Assembly: GCA_023418255.1 (NCBI GenBank)
Contig: JAEZZZ010000001.1
Location: 1-26,953 of the forward strand
Reading direction: 5' to 3'
Origin: Bacteroidota bacterium
GTDB lineage: Bacteria; Bacteroidota; Bacteroidia; Bacteroidales; Dysgonomonadaceae
DNA length: 26,953 bases
Shown: in pieces, positions 7,094-16,392 of the stretch
How positions within the stretch are numbered: the first letter of the stretch is position 1
Layout of the letters: the number at the start of each line of letters is the position of its first letter
Position numbers and translations under genes: made by a program
Notes under the pieces: generated by a model
Database searches by the model: none
Told to the model about the DNA's origin: nothing
Seen by the model: the letters and a program-made list of their open reading frames with translations, nothing else

Positions 7094-10031
7094 TCAGAGG
7101 ATAGCTGAACTTAGAGATAAGAACAGAGAGCTGTGGGCTGAATATGATAAACAGACTGCTCAAAAGAAAGAAGCTGCCGGAGCGACCGCAAAGGAAACGG
7201 CAGAGATGAAAAAATACAACGATGAGCTGAAAAAAACAATATCGGGTATAAGTGAAAATCAAAAAAGCATAGAGCGGCTGGAAAAGTCCATGAAAAAGAT
7301 ACCGGAAGCGATACCCCAGAAAGCTGTAGAGAAAAGTTTCAGACAAATGAAGCGTGAAATCGAAGAGCAAATCAAAGCTCTTCGTTTGATGGGTAAGTCG
7401 GGTACGGAAGAGTACCAACGCCTTATTAATGAGGCGGCAAAGCTTGCAGACATCGAAGGTGACGTTTCACGAGAAATAAAAGGTATCGCTTCCGATACGG
7501 CCGGTTTTGACTTGATAATGGAAGGCACACAGGGCATTGCAGCCGGATTTCAAATTGCGCAAGGGGCGGCCGCTCTTTTTGGGGTGGAAGAAGAAAAGCT
7601 GATGGATATGATGGTGCGCTTGCAAGCCATTATGGCAATTACGACCGGATTACAGCAAATACAAAATACGGTGCAAAAAGAGAGCCATGTGATGCGGGCT
7701 GTGAGCAATTTTCAGTTGAAAGCCGCTGCAAAAGCCGAAGCAGAACATGCACGCGCGATAGCCATAAAAACAGGTGTGGAGAAAGGCAGCATTATTGCTT
7801 TGGGAAAAGCGACTGTTGCGCAAAAAGCATTTAATCTGGTAGCAAAGGCAAATCCGTATGTGATTTTAGCTACCGCTCTGATATCGGTTGTTGGCGCGGT
7901 TGTGATGTTGACACGTGCTAACAAAGAGCACAACACTACGCAAAAGCGGATGAATGAACTGTCGAAAGCCGCTATCGATGGATATAATGAACAACAAGTT
8001 GAGCTTGAATTGATGACTCGCAAAGTGCAGATGAGCACAACAAGCTATAAAGAGAAGCAAAAGATGCTCAAACTCGTAAACGAAAAATATCTTGATAGCA
8101 ACCATCAGCTGAAAAATGTGAATGAACTGGAAGAGTGGCTTGTGAAAGCGACTCCTCAAGTTATTGAAGCGTATGAAATGCGTGCTATGGCTGAAGCTGC
8201 TCGACAAAAAATATTGGAGGTAAATTCAAAAATATTGCAAGAGCAAAAAAAATCGGATGAAGAGGTACTGAAATGGTATGACAAAGCTATTGCGAAAATC
8301 TATGGTTTTTTTGGCGGTGACGCTAAGGAGCTGAAGCGAAGAAGAGCTGAATATGTACGAGATAATATTATTGCTGACTTGGAGCAAGAGAAACAATTCT
8401 ATATGCAAAAAGCAATAGAAATAGGTGTAGATGTTGATAAGGCATTCGATGCTTTAGGTTTCAAGAATAATGAAGCCGCAAATAAATCAGCAGAGCAATT
8501 CAGAAACTTAGTAAAGGAAAACGAAGAAGAGCTGCAAAACACTCTTTTATCGATGATGGAAGAGGGCAAAGAAAAAGAGATAAAAACCATTCAGTTGAAT
8601 TATGCACGTAGAATAGAGGCAATCAACAAGAGCGCGGACAAAGAGGGTAAATTGCGCAAAGCGTTAATTGCCGCAAGAGAAAAAGATATTGCAGAAGTTG
8701 AGAAGAAGTATGCCGATGAAGCTATTTTGCGTGCAAAGGAATTGGAAGTTCTGAAAGCGCAAAATGCTGCAGCCGGTTCACCAAAATCCATCGCTTTGAA
8801 AAAAATGTCAATGGAAAAACAGGCTGAATTGGAAATTGCCGGAATAAAACAAAGTGAGAAAAACGAGGAGGTGCGTGCTGAAAAAATACGTGCGGTTCGC
8901 TTGAAGTTGAAAGATGATTTAGAGAAAATCGACCAAGAAATCGCATTGAAAAATATAGATTACTCGGTTGATATTCGAAGTGAAGAGCTGCGCGCTGAAA
9001 AATTAAAAAATGAACGGATACTTGCAACGGATATATCGACAATTGCCGAAAGAGAGCGAGCACGTAAGCGATTAAAAAACTTTGAATTTGAAATGATACG
9101 TTTAGAACTAAACGCTCTTGAAAATAAGCATGCAAAAGGTTTGATAGAGGAACGTGAGTATCTTCTTGAACGTGAACGCTTGCTCAATGACAGCAAAGAA
9201 CGTGAAATTGAGATTGCGCGTGAAGCAATGGAGCAGAAGAGAGAGTTGCAAATGGCCGCATTGGGTTTTGCCCGGGACTTTGGCAGTACTCTCATCTCAA
9301 TAAATAGAGATCAGTTGCAGCAAGAGCTTGCCGATTTGGAACACTTTTATACAACATATAAAGAAGAAGCACGGAAAAACAGTGAGAAGAAATATATCAC
9401 TGAAAAAGAATTGGCAGCAAGAAGGTTAGATATAAAGCGTAGACAGGCGCAAGCTGAAAAGAAAGAGGCTTTGTTCAATATCGCTATCGGTACGGCACAA
9501 GCAATTATAAATGCTTTGCAAACCAAGCCGTTTATGCCGATGGGACTGGCAATGGCAGCGATGGCTACTGCAATGGGAGCGGCACAACTTGCATCGGTTG
9601 CAAGCAAACCTTTGCCAAAATATTGGAAAGGGCTGAAAGGAAACAAAGGTGGGCAACTTGGTTGGGTAGGTGAGCATGGTCCGGAGCTTATGTGGATTCC
9701 ACAAAACTCGAGTATTGTGCCAAGTCATGTAAGCAGAGATATTACAATGAATAAGAGGTATGATTTACTAAAAGATTGGAATATTCCGAATGTGTATAAT
9801 ATTGAATTACCGAGAGTTTCAAAAGAAACGATCAATGAAGTGCATACTATTCAAAAACAGAGTGCTTTTGATTATGATATGCTCGGCAAGTCGATAGCAA
9901 AACACATCGGAAATTCACGTTCTATTGAAAATAATGTGTCGGTAACGGTTGATAGTGATGGAGTGTTGGTGAATGATAACGGCAATCAGCATCATTACAG
10001 AAATAAAAAATATGTGGGTGTATGGAATTGA
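7029..10031 (+). CDS. Tail tape-measure protein
   Basis: At 1000 residues this is the longest gene in the window and has the full tape-measure layout: charged coiled-coil N-terminus, a hydrophobic segment around residues 273-295 (NPYVILATALISVVGAVVML), a very long Lys/Glu/Arg-rich helical middle (about 380-800), a second hydrophobic Ala/Met-rich stretch (about 817-857), and the typical C-terminal GWVGEHGPELMWIP with a following IVPSH (from about 877). It sets tail length and may form a channel in the host membrane during injection. Length suggests a tail on the order of 150 nm using the usual 0.15 nm per residue. It overlaps the next gene by 10 bases. Confidence 0.93.
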   Translation: MDNEKNILLRFTADSGGLDEVNQRIAELRDKNRELWAEYDKQTAQKKEAAGATAKETAEMKKYNDELKKTISGISENQKSIERLEKSMKKIPEAIPQKAVEKSFRQMKREIEEQIKALRLMGKSGTEEYQRLINEAAKLADIEGDVSREIKGIASDTAGFDLIMEGTQGIAAGFQIAQGAAALFGVEEEKLMDMMVRLQAIMAITTGLQQIQNTVQKESHVMRAVSNFQLKAAAKAEAEHARAIAIKTGVEKGSIIALGKATVAQKAFNLVAKANPYVILATALISVVGAVVMLTRANKEHNTTQKRMNELSKAAIDGYNEQQVELELMTRKVQMSTTSYKEKQKMLKLVNEKYLDSNHQLKNVNELEEWLVKATPQVIEAYEMRAMAEAARQKILEVNSKILQEQKKSDEEVLKWYDKAIAKIYGFFGGDAKELKRRRAEYVRDNIIADLEQEKQFYMQKAIEIGVDVDKAFDALGFKNNEAANKSAEQFRNLVKENEEELQNTLLSMMEEGKEKEIKTIQLNYARRIEAINKSADKEGKLRKALIAAREKDIAEVEKKYADEAILRAKELEVLKAQNAAAGSPKSIALKKMSMEKQAELEIAGIKQSEKNEEVRAEKIRAVRLKLKDDLEKIDQEIALKNIDYSVDIRSEELRAEKLKNERILATDISTIAERERARKRLKNFEFEMIRLELNALENKHAKGLIEEREYLLERERLLNDSKEREIEIAREAMEQKRELQMAALGFARDFGSTLISINRDQLQQELADLEHFYTTYKEEARKNSEKKYITEKELAARRLDIKRRQAQAEKKEALFNIAIGTAQAIINALQTKPFMPMGLAMAAMATAMGAAQLASVASKPLPKYWKGLKGNKGGQLGWVGEHGPELMWIPQNSSIVPSHVSRDITMNKRYDLLKDWNIPNVYNIELPRVSKETINEVHTIQKQSAFDYDMLGKSIAKHIGNSRSIENNVSVTVDSDGVLVNDNGNQHHYRNKKYVGVWN

Positions 10032-12280
10032 GATTCGCACTGATATCTGACGGCATTCGTACGGATATACTTGAACCTATTGGTTTTGATAGGTTTGAGC
10101 CGGAAATAAAACGAAATAAGATGCACGGTGTAAGCGTTGAATACAGTGACGTCGATTTAGAATTTGATGATTGCAGAGCAATTGATATTATACGTTCAGG
10201 ATATGAAAGCAGCATAGATAGCATTATTGACTTTGTTGTTGAGTTGAAGTGCGGCTCTGATGATTTTAATGAAATATATCGTGGTCGATTGGATCTGGGT
10301 ACATATCAGTTTTTGAACAAAAAATACAAGTCTGTAAAGTGTAAGGTTGGGCAAATCGGGTTGCTTACGACTTTTAACAATCGAATAAGCACGGATGTTT
10401 GTGTAAATGATAATATGAGCTTGGATGGCAGCCTTTTGACAGTTTACCCAAAATTGAATGAAAACATCACTCTTCCGGGCAAGGCTTTGCTGCTGGTTTC
10501 GGAGGCAAACGATGCGGGAGTGAACGCGGAAAGTGAATTTACTGTATATGAATCGCCTTTGGATAATTATGGACAGGCAAAAAATGTGGAATTTGCTTAT
10601 GTGCATGAGATGTCGCAAAGCGTTATTTCTGATGCGGGGAATATAAGTATGGGGTTGCCTCGATGTTTTACGGTTGATAAATTGAAATATGAAGAAGCGC
10701 ATATAGACGTATCGGATGATATTTCTGAATATATTGAATATGAATATCGCTTTAGATTCTGTTTTCGATTGAAGTTTTTGCATGAAGGGGGGCTCGGTAA
10801 GATATCAAGCATACACCGCTTGGGTTTTTCAATATACGCTGATGACGAGTTTCCGAATGGTACCCCTAAGTTTTCAACTCCAGTGGGTATCAATGTTGGT
10901 GGGATAAATAGTTCGAACGCGTATATTGATGTTGATATAGGCAGTTCAATTAGTTCATTTAAGTTTAAGAAGTTATACGCGGTGTTGTATTTTACTTATT
11001 CGGGAGAAAAAATCGCGAATAAATATTTCAGAATTGTTTCGGTTCCTGACGCTAAATCATATGAGAAATTGACGGCTTTGTCTATATATCCCAAGACGCA
11101 ATGCAGCGTGAGTTTTGTGCATGAGGTGTTATCTCGTGTTTGTGAGTCTATAACTGACATGGAAATGGGGGTTGTTAGCGAATATTATGGCCGGGATGAT
11201 AGCGACATGCCTTTTGATGGTGCATATTCTAAGCCGGGTAGAGGTGCTCTTCGTTGCATTACGAATGGGTATAAAATGCGTAATCATATTTACGCGAATG
11301 GCGATATGCCACGAATGTATATTTCTATGAAAAAGCTGATACAATCGCTTTCGGCAATTGATAATATCGGATGTGGTTTTTCGTTTGAACAGGGCAGGTG
11401 GTTTTTGCGTGTGGAGGATTGGAAGTGGTTTTATCGGTTTGATGAGTTGTTTAAAATTGACAGTCCCTCGAACGTGGAACGAATTCATGATATCGAAGAA
11501 ACTTACACACGATTGAAAGTGGGTTATAAGAAGTATGCAGAGGTGCATGAGTATAATACTGTGGATACTTTTCACTCTGAACGAAATTATACTACGCTCT
11601 CGAAAGTGGCTGACAGAGAATTGAAGGCTTTATCTGACTTTATTGCAGATCCTTATATTATAGAATATACTCGGAGAAAAGCTCTTGAAAAAGATACAAA
11701 GGACTGGCAGTATGATGAGGATATTTTTGTTTTGTGTATAATGGGCGTGGATACTAAATATAAAGATAGTAGCGGGCGGATAGTTTTGAGTCGCAGGTAT
11801 GATGTTGATACGGGTATGGAATATACGGGAGGGAGTGTTTTTTCACCTGAAACAATGCTAAATGTCGCTATTTCACCGGCACGCAATGCAAAAAAATGGG
11901 TTGACCGTCTGTGCCGATATAAAGGTTCGAATGGATTGAAATATAGCTCCGGAACGCGCAATACATATGCTCGTGGAAGTGCCAAAAAGCGTGTATCGGA
12001 GACTTGGACGTTGGATGAGATTGAAGTTACAACTTCTTATGTCTGTGAAGATGCTTTGGGGTATGTAAAAGAGAATGCGGGCGTTGACAGGGTTAATCCG
12101 TCGCTTAGGGCTCAACTGTTGCGGTTTGAATATCCGATTACGTTGGAGCAATACAATAAAATTCGGTTGAATCCGTATGGTTTCATCTCTGTGGATGGTG
12201 AGAGGTGTTGGCTGAAATCGGTGAAGTATAATTTTAAAACCGGATTGACAAAATTTGAATTAATCCCAGAATGGATATGA
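10022..12280 (+). CDS. Distal tail or tail-hub structural protein
   Basis: This 752-residue protein follows the tape measure, where distal tail and hub (Dit/Tal-type) proteins are encoded. It is beta-rich with many aromatic residues. The region around residues 425-560 (GCGFSFEQGRWFLRVEDW, then TYTRLKVGYKKYAEVHEYN) looks like a hub-type domain. The C-terminus (residues about 700-752) resembles the repeated loading strands of tail proteins, with LTKFELIPEWI last. I cannot name the exact family. It begins inside the tape-measure stop region and ends overlapping the following tail gene, so the three are one transcription unit. Confidence 0.7.
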   Translation: MELRFALISDGIRTDILEPIGFDRFEPEIKRNKMHGVSVEYSDVDLEFDDCRAIDIIRSGYESSIDSIIDFVVELKCGSDDFNEIYRGRLDLGTYQFLNKKYKSVKCKVGQIGLLTTFNNRISTDVCVNDNMSLDGSLLTVYPKLNENITLPGKALLLVSEANDAGVNAESEFTVYESPLDNYGQAKNVEFAYVHEMSQSVISDAGNISMGLPRCFTVDKLKYEEAHIDVSDDISEYIEYEYRFRFCFRLKFLHEGGLGKISSIHRLGFSIYADDEFPNGTPKFSTPVGINVGGINSSNAYIDVDIGSSISSFKFKKLYAVLYFTYSGEKIANKYFRIVSVPDAKSYEKLTALSIYPKTQCSVSFVHEVLSRVCESITDMEMGVVSEYYGRDDSDMPFDGAYSKPGRGALRCITNGYKMRNHIYANGDMPRMYISMKKLIQSLSAIDNIGCGFSFEQGRWFLRVEDWKWFYRFDELFKIDSPSNVERIHDIEETYTRLKVGYKKYAEVHEYNTVDTFHSERNYTTLSKVADRELKALSDFIADPYIIEYTRRKALEKDTKDWQYDEDIFVLCIMGVDTKYKDSSGRIVLSRRYDVDTGMEYTGGSVFSPETMLNVAISPARNAKKWVDRLCRYKGSNGLKYSSGTRNTYARGSAKKRVSETWTLDEIEVTTSYVCEDALGYVKENAGVDRVNPSLRAQLLRFEYPITLEQYNKIRLNPYGFISVDGERCWLKSVKYNFKTGLTKFELIPEWI

Positions 12281-12978
12281 TTACAGGTAAATATTGTTTT
12301 GTACAGTTTAAGGAAAATATATCAAGCTGTGAACAGCCGCTTCCGGTAAAGAATTTGAGTGATTTGCGCTTTTTTATTAATAGTGGCATAAGTCAATTGA
12401 ATATAGATATTGTGAATGTGGGCGGTGTGCTGATTCGTGAGTTTGTGCATTCGTTTAATTATTTTTCAACGGGGCTTGATTTGAAAAAGATAATGGCGCC
12501 GGGAGATTGTTTCAGGCTGAAGTTGAATAACAAGGGTACGGGCAAGGTTTACTATTCGAATGTGTTTGTGTTTTTGCCTGATACGGATTATATGTTGCTT
12601 GAATATTGGTGTGATAAAGATGAGTTTGGGTTTCACTATGAAGCCAATCGCCCAAACCGTGTGCGTATTCCGGCTATTTTGCATAAGCCGGGATATCTGG
12701 AAAGTGATGCAAAATACACTGATTCGAATGGCAGAACTCGAATTTTATACAAGGAGATACGAAAAAAGTATGTATTTCATACTGACTATATTTCCTATGA
12801 TTTGCATGATAAAATAAAGATAGCTCTTGCGCATGATTTGGTGTTGATTGATGGCTTGGAGTATGAAGAAACGGGGAACTACAAGCTGGGTGATGAAGTC
12901 GTTAGAGAATGTGTAGATACCGTGATGGGTGAAACAGAAGTGGCTGAAAACTTTGTGGAAAGAAATACAAATTGCTAA
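12271..12978 (+). CDS. Tail-tip associated hypothetical protein
   Basis: The 235-residue product starts at ATG 12271 or at ATG 12277, which overlaps the previous stop as ATGA. It is beta-rich throughout, with alternating hydrophobic residues in VNVGGVLIREFVHSFNYF and VYYSNVFVFLPDTDYM. No motif identifies a family. Tight coupling with the tail-hub candidate suggests a baseplate or tail-tip partner. The next gene (portal) starts 11 bases later, after the A/T-rich leader GCTAAAATAAATATAC, marking the boundary from tail to head genes. Confidence 0.6.
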   Translation: MDMITGKYCFVQFKENISSCEQPLPVKNLSDLRFFINSGISQLNIDIVNVGGVLIREFVHSFNYFSTGLDLKKIMAPGDCFRLKLNNKGTGKVYYSNVFVFLPDTDYMLLEYWCDKDEFGFHYEANRPNRVRIPAILHKPGYLESDAKYTDSNGRTRILYKEIRKKYVFHTDYISYDLHDKIKIALAHDLVLIDGLEYEETGNYKLGDEVVRECVDTVMGETEVAENFVERNTNC

Positions 12979-12989
12979 AATAAATATAC

Positions 12990-14744
12990 ATGGAAACAGA
13001 AATTACAGTAGATTTTTTAAAAAAGGCGTTACAAAGCAGTTATCCGAATCATAAGAAAACGGTAGAGCTTGCCAATGAGCTAAAAGTACATTACGATGGC
13101 AAAATGCCAAAAGACGTTATCGATAAAAGACGCCCGAATGAACCTGATGATATAAAAAAATATCGTGAAGCTATCTATGTGCCTATAACGAAAGGTCCAA
13201 TCATAAAGGTATTGACTTCTTTACAGAAAATACGCCGCTCGAAAGATTGGAATATAAACTATGAAAATCCGGTGCCGCCAAGTATCCGTGACGGTGAGAG
13301 TTTGATGGATTATTGCGAGTTGAATTATCCGGGCTTCGCGAATTTGACAAATTGGGCGTTCAGTGAGCTTATCGGTCAATATCTAATTGACGCAAACGCG
13401 TTTGTGGCGGTAGTTTTGAAAAGGAAACAGGAAAACGAAACAGAATATGAAGAGCCTGTCGTTGAAATTTTTCCGAGTGAGAATGTTGTTTACTATGTGG
13501 AAGATGAACTGCTGATTGTGCAATCGAGAGACGTGGTGCCTTATTCCACTCCGGCGGGTCGGTTTACATATTACGACGGTAAAATATATTATGCCTTTAC
13601 ACCGAATAAGATTGTGCGATTTGAACAGATAGACAGGAAGTCTCAATTTGAAATTACTCTCGAATATGAGCATAATATTGGAGAGCTTCCGGTTTGCAAA
13701 ACAGGTGGTGTTTTTAAAGAACGCATAAACAACGAAACAATCTATGAGAGCCGTATATCAGGGATGATTCCACATTTGAAAGAAGCGGCAAGAGAATATA
13801 GCGATTTGCAATCTGAGATTGTGCAGCATATTCACAGCGAAAAGTATTTTTATACCACAACGGATTGTCATCAATGTCATGGTTCAGGATCTGTGGCAAT
13901 AGATAAAAAGTGTGATAAGTGTAATGGTACAGGTTTGGCGCATGCTATAAGTACGTACGGACAGTATCTTATTAAACAGAAAGAGCTGGGCACTGCACCG
14001 CAACCGCCGATAGGTTATATACAAAAAGATACTACCATTGCACGATTGCAAGATGAGCGTGTGGAAAAACATCTGTACAAGGCGTTGCAAAGTGTGAACA
14101 TGGAGTTTCTCGCAGAAACACCGCTCAATCAATCCGGTTTGGCAAAAGAAGTGGACAAAGACGAGTTAAACAACTTTGTAAACTCAATTGCAGAAGATGT
14201 AGTGAGAATTCTCGACAATGTTTATCGCTATATATGTGATTATCGTTATATGGTTTCTGTGCCAAACAAAGAGCTAAGATATTCAATGTTGCCAGTCATT
14301 TCGGTTCCTGAGCGTTTTGATTTGCTTGGAAGCGACTACATGATAGATGAGATAAAAGCTGCCAAAGATGCAGGATTAAATCCTATTATCGTGAAGAATT
14401 TGGAGCTTGAATATATGAAAAAACGATACAACGCCGATCCGGAAGCGGCAGCGGAACTTGAAGTGATATATGAGATTGATCCGTTGCCGGGATTGTCAGA
14501 GGACAATAAACTGAGTATGCTGAACAATTCAGGCATAACGGAGGAAGATTATATCGTAAGTTGCAACATTGCTCAATTGGTTCGACGCGCACGTTTTGAA
14601 CATGAAGGTTTTTTTGATAAAAACATTAAGGAGAAGAGAGAGATAATATATGGTTTTGCAAATGAAATTGCAAATAAGATGAACGCGAAAGAAACCGTAA
14701 AAAATGAAATCAATACGGCCGGAGGATATACAGAAGCAGGTTGA
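12990..14744 (+). CDS. Portal protein with DnaJ-like cysteine repeats
   Basis: The 584-residue protein is the best portal candidate: long helical C-terminal part, central YDGKIYYAFTPNKIVRF beta region, and position immediately before the MuF-type minor head protein. Portals form the dodecameric ring through which DNA enters the capsid. Residues 293-315 carry two CxxCxGxG repeats, CHQCHGSG and CDKCNGTG, with C293, C296, C308 and C311 placed to bind one zinc ion, as in the DnaJ cysteine-rich domain. They fall between helical segments (HIHSEKYFYTTTD before, LAHAISTYGQYLIKQK after), so an inserted zinc knuckle is likely. The end overlaps the next gene by 41 bases. Confidence 0.75.
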   Translation: METEITVDFLKKALQSSYPNHKKTVELANELKVHYDGKMPKDVIDKRRPNEPDDIKKYREAIYVPITKGPIIKVLTSLQKIRRSKDWNINYENPVPPSIRDGESLMDYCELNYPGFANLTNWAFSELIGQYLIDANAFVAVVLKRKQENETEYEEPVVEIFPSENVVYYVEDELLIVQSRDVVPYSTPAGRFTYYDGKIYYAFTPNKIVRFEQIDRKSQFEITLEYEHNIGELPVCKTGGVFKERINNETIYESRISGMIPHLKEAAREYSDLQSEIVQHIHSEKYFYTTTDCHQCHGSGSVAIDKKCDKCNGTGLAHAISTYGQYLIKQKELGTAPQPPIGYIQKDTTIARLQDERVEKHLYKALQSVNMEFLAETPLNQSGLAKEVDKDELNNFVNSIAEDVVRILDNVYRYICDYRYMVSVPNKELRYSMLPVISVPERFDLLGSDYMIDEIKAAKDAGLNPIIVKNLELEYMKKRYNADPEAAAELEVIYEIDPLPGLSEDNKLSMLNNSGITEEDYIVSCNIAQLVRRARFEHEGFFDKNIKEKREIIYGFANEIANKMNAKETVKNEINTAGGYTEAG

Positions 14745-16200
14745 TGACGCGTTGGTCGCGTATGGTCGCAATCTAAGCAGCATCGAAAAAAAAATGTTGC
14801 AAGAGATAGAGCTATTGATAAAAGAGCTTGATGTAGATAGCAGCGGTCGGTTGAAAATAACGGCTTCAAATATGAAAAAAGTAACCTCTATTTCGAAGAA
14901 GCTGGAAAAAATCGTGTTGAACAAAAACTACATTAAAGACACATCTTCTTTTATCAGTGCTTTCAAAAAGAACTCAATGCTTCAAGATATGATGTATAAT
15001 CAAAAACGTACATCAGCGATGAACGATTTGGAGCAAATGAGCATTGATATGGTTGCTGACAATTTAACGGAATCCGGTGTACGAGCAAATATTGTAAATC
15101 CTATAAAAAAGATGTTGCTGCAAAATATTACATCGGGTGGCAGCTATTCTGATTTGACTACAAATTTACGGCAAATGCTTATACCTCCCGATGGTGAAGG
15201 TATTGTAACAAAATATGTGAAGACATACGCGCTTGACAGCATAAATTCTTTTTCCGCAAATTACAATTCTATCATAAGCGACAAAATGGGTTATGAGTGG
15301 TTTGCTTATACCGGCTCGTTGATTGAAACGAGCAGGGAGTTTTGTGTGCATATGGTTGAAAAGAAGTATTTTCACATAAGCGAGATTCCTGAAATTCTGA
15401 AAGGGCACATTGATAATCATGAGTGCGAGCTGTCTCCAAGAACCGGTCTGCCAAAAGGGATGAAAAAAGAAACCACAAAAGAAAATTTTCATCAGTTGCG
15501 AGGTGGTTGGAATTGTGGACATCAAATTGTAGGGGTACCTGACGCGGCGGTGCCAAAGGCAATAAGAGACAGGATTGTTTATCCTCAAAAACATGGAATA
15601 AAAAAGGTAGAAGATACATCAGGCATTTTATATTCAGATGTTACGGGGTTTGCAGACTTTTCGTCAAAAATGGGTAAAAAAGTTTCAGAAAAAGTCAAGA
15701 AACAGTTGTTTAACCATTATCTGAAAAATAACGAACACAAAATCTTGTTCAAAGGTAAAAAAAATAAAAAAGGAGAAGCCGGACGTGTATATGCGATGAA
15801 ACTTTCAGAGTATAATAAAACGGAGCTTCATGTCGCAGTGAAATTAGCAAATGCTGGTAATTATGTTGTTTTCCCAAACAAGAATGAATTAGAAAAAGGA
15901 CGTAACAACGATGTGTTTGTTTATGATGCTAAAACATACTTTCAGCGCAGAGTTGAAATAAAATCGCTTTTTGGAGATACAGCAGACAGTGTTAAAAGTC
16001 AGATAATAAGTGGAACAGGGCAAGCCGGGATAATCGCTTACGATATTCAAAGCGGTATCAAACGAAATTGGTTGATAAAGGGGCTGCGAGAAGGTTGGTC
16101 GAAAGACACAAAGAGCGTTTTGGTGAATTGGAAAGGTCAGTGGTATGAGATTGATAAAGAAGAATTATTCAGTCAAGATATATATAAAACATTACCTTAA
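14704..16200 (+). CDS. MuF-type minor head protein with toxin-like C-terminus
   Basis: The 498-residue protein starts inside the portal gene. The N-terminal two-thirds fits the SPP1 gp7/MuF minor head family: helical start, then YEWFAYTGSLIETSREFC and the conserved NFHQLRGGWNCGHQIVGVP near residues 262-280. Residues about 330-498 form a separate domain: VAVKLANAGNYVVFPNK, D403 in NDVFVYD, E418-x-K420 in RRVEIKSLF, and Gln440 in GTGQAG. This is the layout of PD-(D/E)xK-like CdiA C-terminal tRNase toxins. MuF polymorphic toxins on temperate phages are an established group; membership here is inferred from motifs. No immunity gene directly follows. Confidence 0.8.
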   Translation: MKSIRPEDIQKQVDDALVAYGRNLSSIEKKMLQEIELLIKELDVDSSGRLKITASNMKKVTSISKKLEKIVLNKNYIKDTSSFISAFKKNSMLQDMMYNQKRTSAMNDLEQMSIDMVADNLTESGVRANIVNPIKKMLLQNITSGGSYSDLTTNLRQMLIPPDGEGIVTKYVKTYALDSINSFSANYNSIISDKMGYEWFAYTGSLIETSREFCVHMVEKKYFHISEIPEILKGHIDNHECELSPRTGLPKGMKKETTKENFHQLRGGWNCGHQIVGVPDAAVPKAIRDRIVYPQKHGIKKVEDTSGILYSDVTGFADFSSKMGKKVSEKVKKQLFNHYLKNNEHKILFKGKKNKKGEAGRVYAMKLSEYNKTELHVAVKLANAGNYVVFPNKNELEKGRNNDVFVYDAKTYFQRRVEIKSLFGDTADSVKSQIISGTGQAGIIAYDIQSGIKRNWLIKGLREGWSKDTKSVLVNWKGQWYEIDKEELFSQDIYKTLP

Positions 16201-16234
16201 AAGAATACAAGCAGCCATTTTACAGGACTGCTTG
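16199..16234 (-). terminator. Intrinsic terminator on the minus strand
   Basis: A 7-bp stem CAAGCAG/CTGCTTG extends by two more pairs (CC/GG, one bulged A) around an 8-base loop. Read on the minus strand it is followed by TATTCTTTT, a U-rich tail. The plus-strand side has no T tract, so it looks directional. It sits directly at the stop codon of the MuF gene. Confidence 0.5.
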
Positions 16235-16316
16235 CTTGCGTAAGCTTTCGCTCCCGGTCGCTCTTCACGTTGCCGGTAAGGGTTATTACGCTACCCAGTG
16301 AGCGGTATGTTTTATA
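16199..16316 (-). ncRNA. Predicted structured small RNA, convergent with head-toxin gene
   Basis: No ORF fills 16201-16465. Its first 110 bases are clearly GC-richer than the surroundings and can fold: CGCTC (16249-16253) with GAGCG (16300-16304) encloses two hairpins, CCGG (16254-16257/16273-16276) and GGGT/ACCC (16280-16283/16293-16296). Then come GCTT/AAGC (16234-16237/16242-16245) and a strong stem CAAGCAG/CTGCTTG (16208-16214/16228-16234). On the minus strand that last stem is followed by TATTCTTTT, as in an intrinsic terminator, and a promoter-like box lies at 16322-16329. Together these give a transcript of about 115 bases. No known RNA family is recognised. Confidence 0.45.
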
Positions 16317-16321
16317 CACTG

Positions 16322-16353
16322 CAAATATAAGCAATTAATTTTGAATTATGCAA
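16322..16353 (-). promoter_or_regulatory. Candidate minus-strand Bacteroidetes promoter
   Basis: On the minus strand TATATTTG (16329-16322) matches the -7 consensus TAnnTTTG. A TTG (16353-16351) lies 21 bases upstream, close to the -33 position. It would drive transcription toward the structured RNA region and is divergent from promoter copy 3. Confidence 0.45.
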
Positions 16354-16392
16354 TTATAAAAACAAGAAAAAGCTATTTTTTGCAAATTATTC

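Noticed and set aside
10196..10783. Minus-strand ORF of 195 codons
   Set aside because: It lies wholly inside the tail-hub gene on the other strand and its composition (many Ile, Phe, Arg, Tyr) looks like an antisense shadow.
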